Shown here in pieces: positions 44,583-53,417 of a stretch of DNA of 57,822 nucleotides. This stretch comes from Pseudomonas sp. A-1 (GTDB lineage: Bacteria; Pseudomonadota; Gammaproteobacteria; Pseudomonadales; Pseudomonadaceae). The stretch's first letter is position 1; each line of letters starts with the position of its first letter. Below the pieces are notes generated by a model. It worked only from the letters and a program-made list of their open reading frames with translations. It made no database searches and was not told where the DNA came from. Made by a program: the position numbers and the translations under genes. The stretch is from contig NZ_SSTC01000023.1 in the NCBI RefSeq assembly GCF_004801855.1, positions 1-57,822 on the forward strand. Reading direction: 5' to 3'.

Positions 44583-44738
44583 CGCATGAGGTTTTCCCCG
44601 CAGGCGGCAAGGCAGGATCGCACTCCTGCCCTTGCTGCCGCCTGACGCGCGCGGTCGCCGCAGCAGACCGACTTCCCGGCTGCGATGGCGCGCCCGGACT
44701 GGCGCAGGTTGCGCCTGCCCGGCGCTCGCGCGAGGCGT

Positions 44739-45875
44739 TCAGGGCCTGGCGAAGCGCGCCAGCTGCATCTCGCGCAGGCGGCTCAGCGTGCGGCGGAACG
44801 GGAAGGCCAGGCCGCCCTCGGTGTACAGCTGCTCCAGCGCCACCTGCGCTTCCAGGTACAGCGGCACGCGGCGGTCGTAGCACTCGTCGACCAGGGCGAT
44901 GAAGCGCCGCACGCTGTCGTCGAGCACCGACAGCTCGGGCAACTGGCGGTCGCCGGCGACCACCCGTTCCACGCCGTCCTCGGTGCCGCGGGCGATGCGC
45001 GCGGCGCGCCGGCGGGCGCTGAGGTTGGGCACTTCGCCGAGCAGGATCGCCGGGAAGCGGTCGCACAGGGCGATGAAGTCGAAGGCCGCCAGCGGCTGCT
45101 GGCAGAGGTCGGCGTAGCGGCACCAGAGCGCCGCCGGGCTGTGGCGCAGCGCGCCGATCCGGCGCGGGCCGATCTCGACCGGCTCGGTGGACACCGGCAG
45201 GCCGGCGCTCAGCTGCGCGAACACCGCCTCCAGCGCGCTGGGCTGGCCGGTCTCGGCGATCCAGTAGCGCTGCTGCAGCGCGCCGGGATGCAGGCGGTGA
45301 TCGGTGCCGCCGTCCACCGCCACCACCTGCATGTGCCGCTCGAGGGCGGCGATCGCCGGCAGGAAGCGCTGGCGGTTGAAGCCATCGGCGTACAGCTGCG
45401 CCGGCGGCTGGTTGGAGGTGGCGACCACGGTGACCTGCTCGACGAACAGCGCCTGCAGCAGCGGGCCGAGCAGCATGGCGTCGCCGATGTCGCTGACGAA
45501 CAGCTCGTCGAAGCACAGCACGCGCACCTCGGCGGCCAGTTCGCGGGCCAGCGCCGGCAGCGGGTCGGCGGTGCCGGTGAGCTGGAACAGGCGGCGGTGC
45601 ACCCAGCGCATGAAATGGTGGAAGTGCTGGCGCCGCGCCGGCACCTGCAGGCTGGCGTGGAACTGGTCCATCAGCCAGGTCTTGCCGCGGCCGACCGGCC
45701 CCCACAGGTACACCCCGCGTGGCGGCGGGCCGCTGCGGTGCAGCGCCGCATGGCAGTCGTCCAGCAGCTGCGCGGCCTGGCGCTGGGCCTCGTCGGCCTG
45801 GAAGCCGGCGGCGACGGCGGCCTGCCAGGCGGCCAGCGGCGCCAGGGGGCGGTGCTCGGTGGCGCCGTGCGGCAT
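44739..45875 (-). CDS. zapE: Cell-division ATPase ZapE (AFG1-like)
   Basis: The 378-residue P-loop protein has Walker A GPVGRGKTWLMDQF and Walker B VLCFDELFVSDIGDAMLL, with TSNQPPAQLYADGFNRQRFL between them and the C-terminal family block. ZapE-type proteins act in cell division and membrane-protein quality control. Its ATG directly follows the stop of the deaminase gene. Confidence 0.92.
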   Translation of the reverse strand: MPHGATEHRPLAPLAAWQAAVAAGFQADEAQRQAAQLLDDCHAALHRSGPPPRGVYLWGPVGRGKTWLMDQFHASLQVPARRQHFHHFMRWVHRRLFQLTGTADPLPALARELAAEVRVLCFDELFVSDIGDAMLLGPLLQALFVEQVTVVATSNQPPAQLYADGFNRQRFLPAIAALERHMQVVAVDGGTDHRLHPGALQQRYWIAETGQPSALEAVFAQLSAGLPVSTEPVEIGPRRIGALRHSPAALWCRYADLCQQPLAAFDFIALCDRFPAILLGEVPNLSARRRAARIARGTEDGVERVVAGDRQLPELSVLDDSVRRFIALVDECYDRRVPLYLEAQVALEQLYTEGGLAFPFRRTLSRLREMQLARFARP

Positions 45876-46331
45876 TCAGGCCTGCCCCGCGTCGTCGACG
45901 CCGATGTCCTCGTTCCACAGCTCGGGACGCGCAGCGATGAACTCGCGCATCAGGGCGATGCAGGTTTCATCCTGCAGCACCTCGACCTGCACGCCGCGCG
46001 CGCGCAGCAGCTCCTCCTCGCCCATGAAGGTACGGTTCTCGCCGACGATCACCTTCGGGATGCCGTAGAGCAGGATGGCGCCGCTGCACATCGGGCAGGG
46101 CGACAGGGTGGTGTAGAGCACCGCGTCGCGGTAGACGCTGGCCGGCTGGCGGCCGGCGTTCTCGAAGGCGTCCATCTCGCCGTGGCGGATGGCGCTGCCC
46201 TGCTGCACCCGGCGGTTGTGGCCGCGGCCGATGATGCGGCCCCGGTGGACGATCACCGAGCCGATGGGGATGCCGCCCTCGGCGAGGCCCGCTCGGGCTT
46301 CCTCGATGGCGGCTTGCATGAACGGATCCAT
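45876..46331 (-). CDS. Cytosine deaminase, yeast FCY1-type
   Basis: The 151-residue zinc deaminase has HGEMDAFENAGRQPASVYRD and TTLSPCPMCSGAILLYGIPK, then VGENRTFMG and RPELWNEDIG. The whole reads like yeast FCY1 rather than the large TIM-barrel CodA of enteric bacteria. Zinc ligands are the His of HGE and the two Cys of SPCPMC. It is cotranscribed with zapE (zero-base junction). Confidence 0.88.
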   Translation of the reverse strand: MDPFMQAAIEEARAGLAEGGIPIGSVIVHRGRIIGRGHNRRVQQGSAIRHGEMDAFENAGRQPASVYRDAVLYTTLSPCPMCSGAILLYGIPKVIVGENRTFMGEEELLRARGVQVEVLQDETCIALMREFIAARPELWNEDIGVDDAGQA

Positions 46332-46444
46332 GGGGCTTCCTCGCGATGGAACGGTCGGGAAGCCATCATAACCCTGTCCGGCGCGTTGGCCGATGTGTTG
46401 CCGGAAATCTGCGCCCCGGGCCGCGGCAGCCCGGGGGCGGGACA

Positions 46445-46918
46445 TCAGCGGTTGGTGCTGCCCATCAGCACGCCGTACTGCTTGCGGCTGAAGCCGGCGG
46501 TCAGCGGGGCACCTTCGTAGTTGCAGGTGACGCTCACCTTGATGCCCTGCTGGTGGTCGTAGTAGGTGTGGTTGTCGGGCTTGTCGATGGCCAGTTCGAG
46601 CGCGCTGGCGTCGACGCCCAGTTCCTTGAGCGCCGCCACCGAGTCGAGCGGCTGCTTCGGGCTGCACGGGGGAGTACCGCGGAACTCGACGTCGGCGTAG
46701 CCGATGCTGGTGCCGTCGGCCTCGAGGAAGACATGGTGCCTGGCGGTGTCGAACACCACGTTGTTGGCCTGGTTGGGCTGCACGCCGGCGCGGCTGGCGG
46801 CTTCCTTCACCGGCAGGTCGAGGTACTTGAACGGCTGTTGGGCGGGATCGCCCTGGGCGACGGCCTGGTGGGCGACGACGAGGAGAGCGACAGCGGGTGC
46901 AAAGCAGCGAATTTTCAT
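46445..46918 (-). CDS. Exported hypothetical protein
   Basis: A 157-residue protein with a clear signal peptide (MKIRCFAPAVALLVVAHQAVAQ). The mature part has a Cys in GTPPCSPKQP and another in VSVTCNYEG that could form a disulfide. AT-rich sequence precedes the start. No family recognised. Confidence 0.75.
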   Translation of the reverse strand: MKIRCFAPAVALLVVAHQAVAQGDPAQQPFKYLDLPVKEAASRAGVQPNQANNVVFDTARHHVFLEADGTSIGYADVEFRGTPPCSPKQPLDSVAALKELGVDASALELAIDKPDNHTYYDHQQGIKVSVTCNYEGAPLTAGFSRKQYGVLMGSTNR

Positions 46919-47210
46919 TTTTCTAGTTTTCTTTCGTTATTGGCCAAGAAACCCCCCATGGGGCCGTGAGCGGCGGGGCGCACCGCTCGCGCGTCGAGCG
47001 GCGGGAGTATGCCCAAGGCGGCGGCAGCGTCGAAGTCGATCAAGGTCTTACGCGGCGATGGCGGCGGCGCGCGCGCTTTGTGCGTTGCGTCACATTCCCG
47101 TGCGTGACACGGTGCCGCAGGGCGTGGCCCGGCCATGCCGCCATCCGGGAGCCGTCGCCGCTGGCCGGCACGCCCCGCCCCGCGGCCGGACGGGCCGCGG
47201 GGCGGGGAAC
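46919..47210. other. Intergenic region with terminator-like hairpin
   Basis: Holds the upstream region of the exported hypothetical gene and, at 47173-47208, a 15-bp perfect GC stem beginning CCCCGCCCCGCGGCC with a 5-base loop, just after the second amt gene. No gene seen. Confidence 0.55.
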
Positions 47211-48530
47211 TCAGTTGGCGTACTTGTAGCCGACCTCGCCGTGGCTGGAGAGATCCAGGCCGTAGACCTCGTGCTCCTCGTCGACGCGCAGGCCCCGGCA
47301 CAGCAGCGCGGCGAGCTTGAACGCCAGCCAGCTGCTCAGCGCCGAGTAGAGGATGCTGAACAGCATGGCACCGCCGTTGACCGCCAGCTGGTCGAGCAGT
47401 CCGCGTCCTGCGGCGAAGCCCTGGCCGCCGAGGACGCTCATGGCGAACACCGGGGTGAGCAGGCCGCCGACGATGCCGGCGACGCCGTGCACGCCGAACA
47501 CGTCGAAGGCGTCGTCCAGGCCGATCAGCGGCTTGAGCCTGTCGACGGCCCAGACGCAGATCGGTGCGGCGATCAGGCCCAGGCCGATGGCGCCCATCGG
47601 GCCGACGAAGCCGCACGCCGGGGTGACCGCGACCAGCCCGGCGATGGCGCCGGACACCGCGCCGAACATGCTCGGCTTGCCGCGGTAGCTCCATTCGGCC
47701 AGCAGCCAGGCCAGCGCGCCGGCGCAGCTGGCCAGCATGGTGTTGACCATCACCAGCATGGCGAAGCCGTTGGCCGCCAGCACGCAGCCGCCGCAGAAGC
47801 CCAGCCAGCCGACCCACAGCAGGCAGCCGCCGGTGACGGTCATGGTCATGTTGTGCGGCGACAGGGTCGCGGTGCCGAAGCCGCGGCGCCGGCCGATCAG
47901 CCAGGCGCCGACCAGCGAGGCGATGCCGACGTTGAGGTGCACCACGTTGCCGCCGGCGAAGTCCTGCACGCCGAGGGCGAACACCCAGCCGCCGCCCCAG
48001 GCCATGTGCGCCATGGGGATGTAGTTGAGGGTCAGCCACAGCGCCATGAACACCATCACGGCGGAGAACTTCATGCGCTCGGCGAAGGAGCCGACGATGA
48101 TCGGCGGGGTGATGGCGGCGAACAGCAGCATGAACAGGAAGTACAGCAGCTCGGGGATGCTGCCCTGCATCGAGTCCGGGCCGACGCCCTGCAGGAACAG
48201 CTTGTCGGTGCCGCCGATGAACGCCTGCAGCTCGCCGCCGTCGGTGAAGGTCAGGCTGTAGCCGTAGACGGCGAACAGCAGCGCCATCAGCGCGGCGCCG
48301 GAGAACACCTGCATCAGCACCGACAGCACGTTCTTGCTGCGCGCCATGCCGCCGTAGAACAGGCCCAGGCCGGGCAGGGTCATCAGCAGCACCACCAGCG
48401 CGCACACCACCACGAAGGCCGTGTCGCCGCTGTTCAATGTCGGGGCGGCGTCATCCGCCCATGCTCCGATGGAGCCCGATAGCAGGAGCGTGCCGATCAG
48501 GCTGCGACGCAGAAGTCCGAATCGCTTCAT
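47211..48530 (-). CDS. amt: Ammonium (methylammonium) transporter, second copy
   Basis: The 439-residue Amt protein is clearly distinct from the copy at 30692. It has a signal peptide (SLIGTLLLSGSIGAWADD), LGLFYGGMARSKNVLS and pore histidines in FAGGNVVHLNVGIASLVG and DVFGVHGVAGIVGGLL. It is the third gene of the tmm-tdm-amt unit, 48 bases after tdm. Its placement suggests moving ammonium or methylamine produced by TMA breakdown. Confidence 0.92.
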   Translation of the reverse strand: MKRFGLLRRSLIGTLLLSGSIGAWADDAAPTLNSGDTAFVVVCALVVLLMTLPGLGLFYGGMARSKNVLSVLMQVFSGAALMALLFAVYGYSLTFTDGGELQAFIGGTDKLFLQGVGPDSMQGSIPELLYFLFMLLFAAITPPIIVGSFAERMKFSAVMVFMALWLTLNYIPMAHMAWGGGWVFALGVQDFAGGNVVHLNVGIASLVGAWLIGRRRGFGTATLSPHNMTMTVTGGCLLWVGWLGFCGGCVLAANGFAMLVMVNTMLASCAGALAWLLAEWSYRGKPSMFGAVSGAIAGLVAVTPACGFVGPMGAIGLGLIAAPICVWAVDRLKPLIGLDDAFDVFGVHGVAGIVGGLLTPVFAMSVLGGQGFAAGRGLLDQLAVNGGAMLFSILYSALSSWLAFKLAALLCRGLRVDEEHEVYGLDLSSHGEVGYKYAN

Positions 48531-48578
48531 GGTCTGTTCCTCTGGTTGAGTGGTAAGCGATGAGCGGGGGAGCGGCGC

Positions 48579-50918
48579 TCAGGCGCGCACGCGGCTCTTG
48601 TCCGGGTCGTAGAAGATCGGCGCGCACACCGTGGCGGCGATGCGCTTCTGCTGGCCGTCGAGCTTGCCGATCTCCACCGCCGTGCCGGGCGTGCAGTAGC
48701 CGATGTCCAGCCGGCACAGGGCGACGTTCCTGCCGGTGATCGGCGAGCGGGTGGCGCTGGTGACCACGCCGATCTGCGCGCGGCCGTCGTGCACGCAGTC
48801 GCCGTGCTGGGCTTGTTCGTTGCCCTCCAGCTGCAGGCCGACCAGCCTGCGCTGCGGGTGGGCGCTGCGGCGCAGCAGGGCTTCCCTGCCGATGAAGTCG
48901 TCCTGCTTGCTGTTCAGCGGCACGCAGAAGCCGATGCCGGCCTCGAACGGGTCGGTCTGGTCGCAGAACTCGTAGCCGGCGAAGATCAGCCCGGCCTCGA
49001 TGCGCAGCATGTCCAGCGCGTGCAGGCCGAGCGGCACCAGCCCCATGGGCTCGCCGAGCTGCCACAGGCGCTGCCAGACCTGCATGGCGTCGCTGGGGTG
49101 GCACCAGATCTCGTAGCCCAGCTCGCCGGTGTAGCCGGTGCGCGAGACCATCAGCGGGCAGCCGTTGTAGTCGCCCAGGCGACCGACCAGGAAGCGGAAC
49201 CAGCCGAGTTCCTCCAGTTGCGGCTGGCTGGGTGGCGTCCAGATCAGTTGGCTGAGCAGTTCGCGCGAGCGCGGTCCCTGCACGGCGACGTTGTGGACCT
49301 GCTCGGAGGCCGACTTCACCCACACCTTCATGCCGAGCCGTTCGGCCTGCTGGCGCAGCCAGTCGCCGGCGAAGTCCTCGCCGCCGATCCAGCGGAAGGC
49401 GTCCGGGCCCAGACGCAGCAGGGTGCCGTCGTCGAGCATGCCGCCGTGCTCGTAGCACAGCGCCGAGTAGACCACCTGGCCCACCGCCAGCTTGCGCACG
49501 TCGCGGGTCAGGCAGTGGTTGAGCAGCGCCTCGGCGTCCGGGCCGAGCACCTCGAACTTGCGCAGCGCGGAGAGGTCCATCACCGCCACCCGTTCGCGGC
49601 AGCCGTGGTACTCCTCGATGGCGCCGAAGCCCGCGTAGTGGGTCGGCGTCCACCAGCCGCGGTAGTCGACGAAGTTGCCGGTCAGCGCGCTGGTGCCGGG
49701 ATGGAAGCCGCTCTCGCGGGTCAGCACCGGGTCGGCGTCGGCGGTCTTGCGGGTGGCCATGGCCATGCTGAAGCGCTCCTTGGCGGAATACACGCGGATG
49801 TGGATGTCGGTCGGCTGCCAGCCGTTGGCCGGGTCGATGTCGTCCGGGCAGGAACTGCTGGCGCACACCAGGTCGGTCAGCGCGCGCAGCAGCACGTAGT
49901 CGCCGGGGCGCGACCAGGGCTCGTCGACGGTCAGCTGCTGGTGGGCGTCGATGCCGGTGTTGAAGAAGAAGTTGATCGCCGGCCAGCCGGCCCGGGCGCC
50001 GACGCCATGGGCAGCCAGCGCGCGGCTGAGGTTGTCGCTGCAGTTGGCGTGGCCGAAGTAGCCCTGGCTTTCGTAGTAGCGCGCGGTGCAGGCGAGGGCG
50101 AAGGTGTCGTGGCGGCCGACGGTGTCGCGCACCACCTCGAGCATCGGCTGCAGGTTGCGGTCGAAGAACCTGGAGAACAGCCCCGGCCCGGGGTAGGCGT
50201 TGCCGTTGAGGGTGCGGGTGACCGTTGGGTCGAGGTCGATCTCGCGGCCGGCGTCGAGGCCGCGGCGGTCGAAGGCGACGAAGTCCGAGCACTGCCGCCC
50301 GGCCACGTCGAGCACCTGGAGGTACTGGCCGGCTTCGACCACGTAGTCGCGGGCCGTGCCGGGGCTGATGGTGAACTCGTCGATCACTTCGCCGAGCGGT
50401 GCCGGCAGCGGCGGCGCCAGCACGCTGCGCGGGTTGACGCGCTGGATGACCAGCCGCAGTTCGCTGGCGCGCTGCTGGCAGTCCACCGCGACCCGACCGC
50501 CGGGGGCGGCGACGATCACCAGCAGTTCGGCGCTGGCGGTGAGGCTGCGGGAGAAGCCGGCCGCGGTGTCGCTGTCCCACAGGCGGGCGGCGTCGGGCAA
50601 CTGGCGGCAGTCGATGTCGCGCCGGGCCAGGCCGAGACGGGTTTGCAGCGATGCGGCGCTGGCCTCGCCGAGCAGCTCGGCGATGAAGCGCGCGCCGGGG
50701 CTGGCGCTCAGGCCGAGGGCGCTCAGGGCGGCACGGCCGCCGGCGAAGGCCAGCAGCTCGGCGCTCTGCCGGCCTTCGAGGTCGATCACCTCGAGACGGT
50801 CGCCGGGCTCGAGGGCGACCACGGTCAGCCCGCCGGGGGCGACGCGGTGGCGTTCCAGCGCCGGGGCGCGGGCGAACAGCGCGGGTTCGCGCGGTCGGGA
50901 AATCACGGGCGTGTGCAT
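48579..50918 (-). CDS. tdm: Trimethylamine N-oxide demethylase (Tdm; DUF1989 plus GcvT)
   Basis: The 779-residue protein has the two-part build of TMAO demethylase: an N-terminal DUF1989 region with Cys-containing RQCSDFVAFD, HANCSDNLSRAL and VCASSSCPDDIDPANGW (probable metal site), and a C-terminal GcvT half (YHGCRERVAVMDLSALRKFE, SRTGYTGELGYEIWC, LDMLRIEAGLIFAGYEF). It splits TMAO to dimethylamine and formaldehyde; the GcvT half can pass the carbon to THF. The N-terminus seems internally duplicated. AGGAG precedes ATG 50918. It lies 157 bases downstream of tmm. Confidence 0.9.
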   Translation of the reverse strand: MHTPVISRPREPALFARAPALERHRVAPGGLTVVALEPGDRLEVIDLEGRQSAELLAFAGGRAALSALGLSASPGARFIAELLGEASAASLQTRLGLARRDIDCRQLPDAARLWDSDTAAGFSRSLTASAELLVIVAAPGGRVAVDCQQRASELRLVIQRVNPRSVLAPPLPAPLGEVIDEFTISPGTARDYVVEAGQYLQVLDVAGRQCSDFVAFDRRGLDAGREIDLDPTVTRTLNGNAYPGPGLFSRFFDRNLQPMLEVVRDTVGRHDTFALACTARYYESQGYFGHANCSDNLSRALAAHGVGARAGWPAINFFFNTGIDAHQQLTVDEPWSRPGDYVLLRALTDLVCASSSCPDDIDPANGWQPTDIHIRVYSAKERFSMAMATRKTADADPVLTRESGFHPGTSALTGNFVDYRGWWTPTHYAGFGAIEEYHGCRERVAVMDLSALRKFEVLGPDAEALLNHCLTRDVRKLAVGQVVYSALCYEHGGMLDDGTLLRLGPDAFRWIGGEDFAGDWLRQQAERLGMKVWVKSASEQVHNVAVQGPRSRELLSQLIWTPPSQPQLEELGWFRFLVGRLGDYNGCPLMVSRTGYTGELGYEIWCHPSDAMQVWQRLWQLGEPMGLVPLGLHALDMLRIEAGLIFAGYEFCDQTDPFEAGIGFCVPLNSKQDDFIGREALLRRSAHPQRRLVGLQLEGNEQAQHGDCVHDGRAQIGVVTSATRSPITGRNVALCRLDIGYCTPGTAVEIGKLDGQQKRIAATVCAPIFYDPDKSRVRA

Positions 50919-50969
50919 GCAAGGCTCCTGCGCGAGGGCGCGGCGGAAGTCTCCGGGAGGACAGGTCTC

Positions 50970-51071
50970 GTGGGGTGCGCCGCGCGCACCGTGTGGTGGC
51001 GCCGTCGAGGTCCGGTGGGTGCGCCGTGCGCACCATCGGGCACGCGCGTGGTGCGCATGGCGCACCCTACG
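50970..51071. repeat. Dispersed GTAGGGTGCGCC-type repeat, three-part
   Basis: Units GGGTGCGCCGCGCGCACC and GGGTGCGCCGTGCGCACC are followed by the inverted GGTGCGCATGGCGCACCCTA. The same element as 43432-43490. It fills most of the tmm-tdm gap. Confidence 0.72.
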
Positions 51072-51075
51072 GGTG

Positions 51076-52446
51076 TCAGCCGACCGCCTTGAGCGACTGC
51101 TCCGGCTGGTCGGACAGGTAGGCGGCCATCGAGTCGTCCAGCGCGTCGAGCCAGGGGGTGTGGTGGGGGGTGGCCAGGGTGCCGGTCATCAGCGAGCGAT
51201 GGCACTTGTCGCGGTAGCCCATGATGTCCGCGTACTTGTCCTTCTTCCATTGCAGGAAGGTCTGGTTCACCGCGGCGATGTCGAAGCGCGGATAGTCGGT
51301 GGCGTCGATCAGCTGCTGGATGTACTTGCCCTGGAACTCGAACATTTCCCTGGCGTCCTGCAGGGTTTCCTCCTCGGCGCGCCAGGCGAGGTTCTCCGCG
51401 TGCATTTCCTCGCGCCCGGGCAGGGCGATGCGGCCGAGCAGCACGTCGCGCACGTACCAGGCCTGGGCGTCGAACATGTTGAAGCTGTACCACTGGTCCT
51501 GCATGCCCAGGTAGATCAGCTTCGGGTTGGGCTCCCAGAACACGCCCTTGTACAGGTTCAGCGGCCACAGGCGGTTGTCGGTCTTCAGGCACAGTTCCTC
51601 GGGCAGGAAGGGGAAGTGGTGCTTGTAGCCGGTGCACAGGATCACCGCGTCGATGTGCTTGTGGCTGCCGTCGGCGAACCAGGCGCTGTGACCCTCGACG
51701 CGCTCCAGCAGCGGCTTCTCCTCCCAGTTGGCCGGCCACCGGTAGCCCATGGGCGCGCTGCGGTAGCAGCTGGTGATCGAGCGAGCGCCGTACTTGTAGC
51801 ATTGCGAGCCGATGTCCTCGGCCGAGTAGCTGGCGCCGACGATCAGCACGTCCTTGCCCTTGAACTCCAGCGCGTCGCGGAAGTCGTGGGCGTGCAGCAC
51901 CCGGCCGGCAAAGCTCTCGAAGCCCGGGAAGTAGGGCACGTTGGGGGTGGAGAAGTGGCCGCTGGCGCAGACCACGTAGTCGAAGGTTTCCGCGTAGGTT
52001 TCGTGCTTCGTGTAGTCGTGCACGCTGACGGTGAACAGGCCGCTGGCCGGATCGAAGCTGACCTGGCGCACCGCGCTGTTGAAGCGGATGTAGTCGCGCA
52101 CGCCGGCCTTCTCCACGCGGCCCTTGATGTAGTCCCACAGCACTTCGCGCGGCGGGTAGGAGCCGATCGGCCGGCCGAAGTGCTCGTCGAAGGTGTAGTC
52201 GGCGAACTCCAGGCACTCCTTGGGCCCGTTCGACCACAGGTAGCGGTACATGCTGCCGTGCACCGGCTCGCCGTTCTCGTCGAGGCCGGTGCGCCAGGTG
52301 TAGTTCCACATGCCGCCCCAGTCCTGCTGCTTCTCGAAGCAGACCAGTTCGGGGATCTCGGCGCCCTTGGCCCTGGCGGACTGGAAGGCGCGCAGCTGGG
52401 CAAGGCCCGAGGGGCCGGCGCCGATGATGGCGATGCGAGTGGTCAT
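51076..52446 (-). CDS. tmm: Trimethylamine monooxygenase (FMO family)
   Basis: The 456-residue flavin monooxygenase has FAD motif [12 protein letters not shown] (residues 7-18), the FMO signature [18 protein letters not shown] motif [13 protein letters not shown] and [12 protein letters not shown]. The sequence, including YNTWR-like [20 protein letters not shown], fits bacterial Tmm. It oxidises trimethylamine to TMAO. Followed by tdm and amt. The shared dyad lies 36 bases upstream of its ATG. Confidence 0.93.
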   Translation of the reverse strand: MTTRIAIIGAGPSGLAQLRAFQSARAKGAEIPELVCFEKQQDWGGMWNYTWRTGLDENGEPVHGSMYRYLWSNGPKECLEFADYTFDEHFGRPIGSYPPREVLWDYIKGRVEKAGVRDYIRFNSAVRQVSFDPASGLFTVSVHDYTKHETYAETFDYVVCASGHFSTPNVPYFPGFESFAGRVLHAHDFRDALEFKGKDVLIVGASYSAEDIGSQCYKYGARSITSCYRSAPMGYRWPANWEEKPLLERVEGHSAWFADGSHKHIDAVILCTGYKHHFPFLPEELCLKTDNRLWPLNLYKGVFWEPNPKLIYLGMQDQWYSFNMFDAQAWYVRDVLLGRIALPGREEMHAENLAWRAEEETLQDAREMFEFQGKYIQQLIDATDYPRFDIAAVNQTFLQWKKDKYADIMGYRDKCHRSLMTGTLATPHHTPWLDALDDSMAAYLSDQPEQSLKAVG

Positions 52447-52481
52447 GGTCAGCTCCTGGGAACGGTGAGTGGCGGATTCTT

Positions 52482-52498
52482 GGGAAACAAAATTTCCC
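52482..52498. promoter_or_regulatory. Candidate shared operator, tmm copy
   Basis: GGGAAACAAAATTTCCC, a perfect GGGAAA/TTTCCC dyad 36 bases upstream of tmm. It overlaps the expected core promoter position. Confidence 0.6.
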
Positions 52499-52802
52499 GT
52501 TGCGAATTACGCTACCGTGACCGCGCCGCGGCGAAACTCTGCCGGTGGAGATACGCCGTTGGAGGTAGATCGGTGGCTGATCGGCGCTGAAGCACCGCGA
52601 ACAGGCGGGCAACGGACGCTCTGCTTCGCGTTGGTGCAGGGGGGGTTGATATGCCTGGAGGGAAAGATGGTTTCCTGCAGGTTTCGCGCGGCGACGCGCC
52701 TGGGGCACGGAACTTGCTGCGTGGTTCCGGCGATCCTTTCTGCGAGGGACTACCCATGGCGTCGCACGCGAACATGCCCACCCGCCGGCTGGGAGAGCGG
52801 GG

Positions 52803-53417
52803 ATGATGGGCGCCCCGGGGCCGGGCGCGCCCGAGTTGACCGAACGGGAACGGCAGACCCTGGCGCTGATCGCCGAGGGCCTGAGCAACAAGCTGATCGC
52901 CCGCCAGCTGGGCATCAGCGACGGCACGGTGAAGGTTCACGTCCGCCACCTGCTGAGCAAGCTCGGCCTGCATTCGCGCCTGGAGCTGGCGGCCTGGGCC
53001 CATCGTTCCGGCGAGCAGCGGGAGGCGTCGCTGCCGGAGGTGCGTCACCTGGCGGTCGGCCCGCAGGATCTGGGCAACCTGCTCGACGACCTGCCGCTGA
53101 TGCTCTACCGCTGCCGCAACGACCCGCACTGGAGCATGGCCTACGTCAGCGGCGGTTGCCTGGCGCTGACCGGCTACAGCCCCGCGCAGTTGGTCGGCAG
53201 CCGGCGGCTGAGCTGGAACAGCCTGATCCATCCCGCCGACCGCCAGCGGGTGTGGCTGGCGGTGCAGCGCGGCCTGCAGGAAGGCCGCCCCTTCAGCGTC
53301 GACTACCGCCTGCTGTGCGCCGACGGCAGCGAGCGTCCGGTGCAGGAGCGCGGCTGCGGCATCTACGCAGGCAGCGGCGAGGTGCTGGAGCTGGAGGGGG
53401 TGGTGATGGCGCGTTAG
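52803..53417 (+). CDS. LuxR-type HTH regulator with C-terminal PAS domain
   Basis: The 204-residue protein has an N-terminal LuxR/NarL HTH (residues 10-62: LTERERQTLALIAEGLSNKL, SDGTVKVHVRHLLSKL) followed by a PAS fold (about 85-200; YRCRNDPHWSMAYVSGGCLA and then LTGYSP, WNSLIHPADRQRV). The HTH is usually C-terminal, so the order is reversed. It is divergent from tmm and could respond to a small ligand for that operon. Weak ribosome-binding site; a start at 52806 is equally possible. Confidence 0.85.
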   Translation: MMGAPGPGAPELTERERQTLALIAEGLSNKLIARQLGISDGTVKVHVRHLLSKLGLHSRLELAAWAHRSGEQREASLPEVRHLAVGPQDLGNLLDDLPLMLYRCRNDPHWSMAYVSGGCLALTGYSPAQLVGSRRLSWNSLIHPADRQRVWLAVQRGLQEGRPFSVDYRLLCADGSERPVQERGCGIYAGSGEVLELEGVVMAR

